A DNA stretch of 64,000 nucleotides from an uncultured Bacteroides sp. (GTDB lineage Bacteria > Bacteroidota > Bacteroidia > Bacteroidales > Bacteroidaceae). Under the pieces are notes generated by a model. It did no database searches. It worked only from the letters and a program-made list of their open reading frames with translations, and was not told where the DNA came from. Position numbers and translations under genes: made by a program. Below are positions 63,627 through 64,000 of the stretch, piece by piece. Location of the stretch: NCBI RefSeq assembly GCF_958445495.1, contig NZ_CAUCSQ010000021.1:14303-78302 (forward strand). The letters are read 5' to 3'. Within the stretch, counting starts at the first letter, position 1; every line of letters begins with the position of its first letter.

Positions 63627-63660
63627 CCTACTTATAGGGAGGAAATTACCTATTTATAGG
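63627..63660. repeat. two CCTAYTTATAGG palindrome-like units, 22-bp step
   Basis: CCTACTTATAGG (63627-63638) and CCTATTTATAGG (63649-63660), each followed by (G)AGGAAATT. They lie 33 bp upstream of the lipoprotein's -7 element and could be operators. Confidence 0.5.
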
Positions 63661-63919
63661 AGGAAATTCCTTCATCCCTTTATAAATCCCTTTCAAAAAT
63701 ATCTTAGAGAGACATGCAAGCAAGAAAAATATTTCAAATATATACCATATCTTTAAAGAGAGGAATCAATATTTTTGAGACTGTCATCTGGAATATACGT
63801 AATAGAGACATAAGAAGTACGGCATTCAAACACACAAGAGATAAAAATCTTAATAAAGATTGAATAAAAGGAATCAACCTTTAATCAATGTTACAAAGTA
63901 CCTTTTTCTTCTTATTTTA

Positions 63920-63950
63920 TTTGTGAAGTTATCCAATATATGTATATTTG
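63920..63950 (+). promoter_or_regulatory. promoter for a gene beyond the right edge
   Basis: TTTG (63920-63923), 19 bp, TATATTTG (63943-63950). Full match to the Bacteroides consensus. The transcript would start near 63956 and run out of the window. Confidence 0.65.
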
Positions 63951-64000
63951 CAATGTGTTTTTCATAGTATTAGATTTAAGGTTAACAAAAGATTGGCTGT

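Larger units (their letters stand above)
63532..64000. other. right-edge non-coding stretch
   Basis: Contains the lipoprotein promoter, a pair of CCTAYTTATAGG units (63627-63660), A+T-rich sequence, and the promoter at 63920-63950. No gene is visible before the window ends. Confidence 0.5.

Overview
The window is chromosomal DNA of a gut Bacteroides species, in the B. thetaiotaomicron/ovatus group as judged by gene families (an inference; no marker gene such as rRNA is present). The evidence is a SusC/SusD pair with a hybrid two-component sensor (HTCS), several S-type sulfatases, a DUF4492-cydA-cydB oxidase cluster, DUF5686 and DUF4251 proteins, and many promoters of the Bacteroides type (TTTG, 19-20 bp, TAnnTTTG). 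No tRNA, rRNA or CRISPR array was seen.

Region 1 (1-17.2 kb) is a polysaccharide/glycoprotein utilisation locus with A+T-rich codon use. SusD (cut by the left edge) and SusC run leftward next to an HTCS regulator. A four-gene operon runs rightward: sulfatase, M60-like mucin-type peptidase, sulfatase, and a GH36-GH43 fusion. Together they suggest import and desulfation of a sulfated, galactose-bearing host glycoprotein such as mucin. Both divergent promoters carry the same operator, TGTTAC-N16-TGTTAC, exactly 33 bp upstream of the -7 element. This is the best candidate for the HTCS binding site.

Region 2 (17.5-45.3 kb) is G+C-richer housekeeping DNA: a PAS histidine kinase, a two-domain esterase, a MATE pump, an OmpA-like lipoprotein, an ECF sigma factor, LemA plus an M48 protease, a TRIC-type channel, a divergent UDP-GlcNAc 2-epimerase homologue, a DUF5686 outer-membrane protein, rarA, a hydroxyacid dehydrogenase, cytochrome bd oxidase, and a TolC-MacA-MacB efflux operon followed by a LytS/LytTR two-component system. 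Its long intergenic stretches hold unexplained structure. The most striking is an eight-unit array of GAAAC-N4/5-GTTTC palindromes on an almost exact 22-bp period (29452-29620). Two copies of a stem-loop element with covarying stems and a conserved inner hairpin lie at 23.6 and 34.9 kb.

Region 3 (45.3-48.35 kb) is a small A+T-rich accessory island. It holds a possible small RNA with its own promoter and terminator, an integrase-like protein without a catalytic domain (ending inside a terminator stem and preceded by helically phased ATGGTCG repeats), an unknown gene, a hicAB toxin-antitoxin pair whose operator exactly fills the promoter spacer, and an eroded ECF sigma gene.

Region 4 (48.35-64 kb) is central metabolism and envelope supply: the oxidative pentose phosphate genes (pgl, zwf, gnd), a dicarboxylate symporter, GDP-fucose synthesis (gmd, fcl), an acyl-CoA synthetase, a repeat-rich surface protein, class III fructose-bisphosphatase, an AspT/YidE-type transporter and a small lipoprotein.
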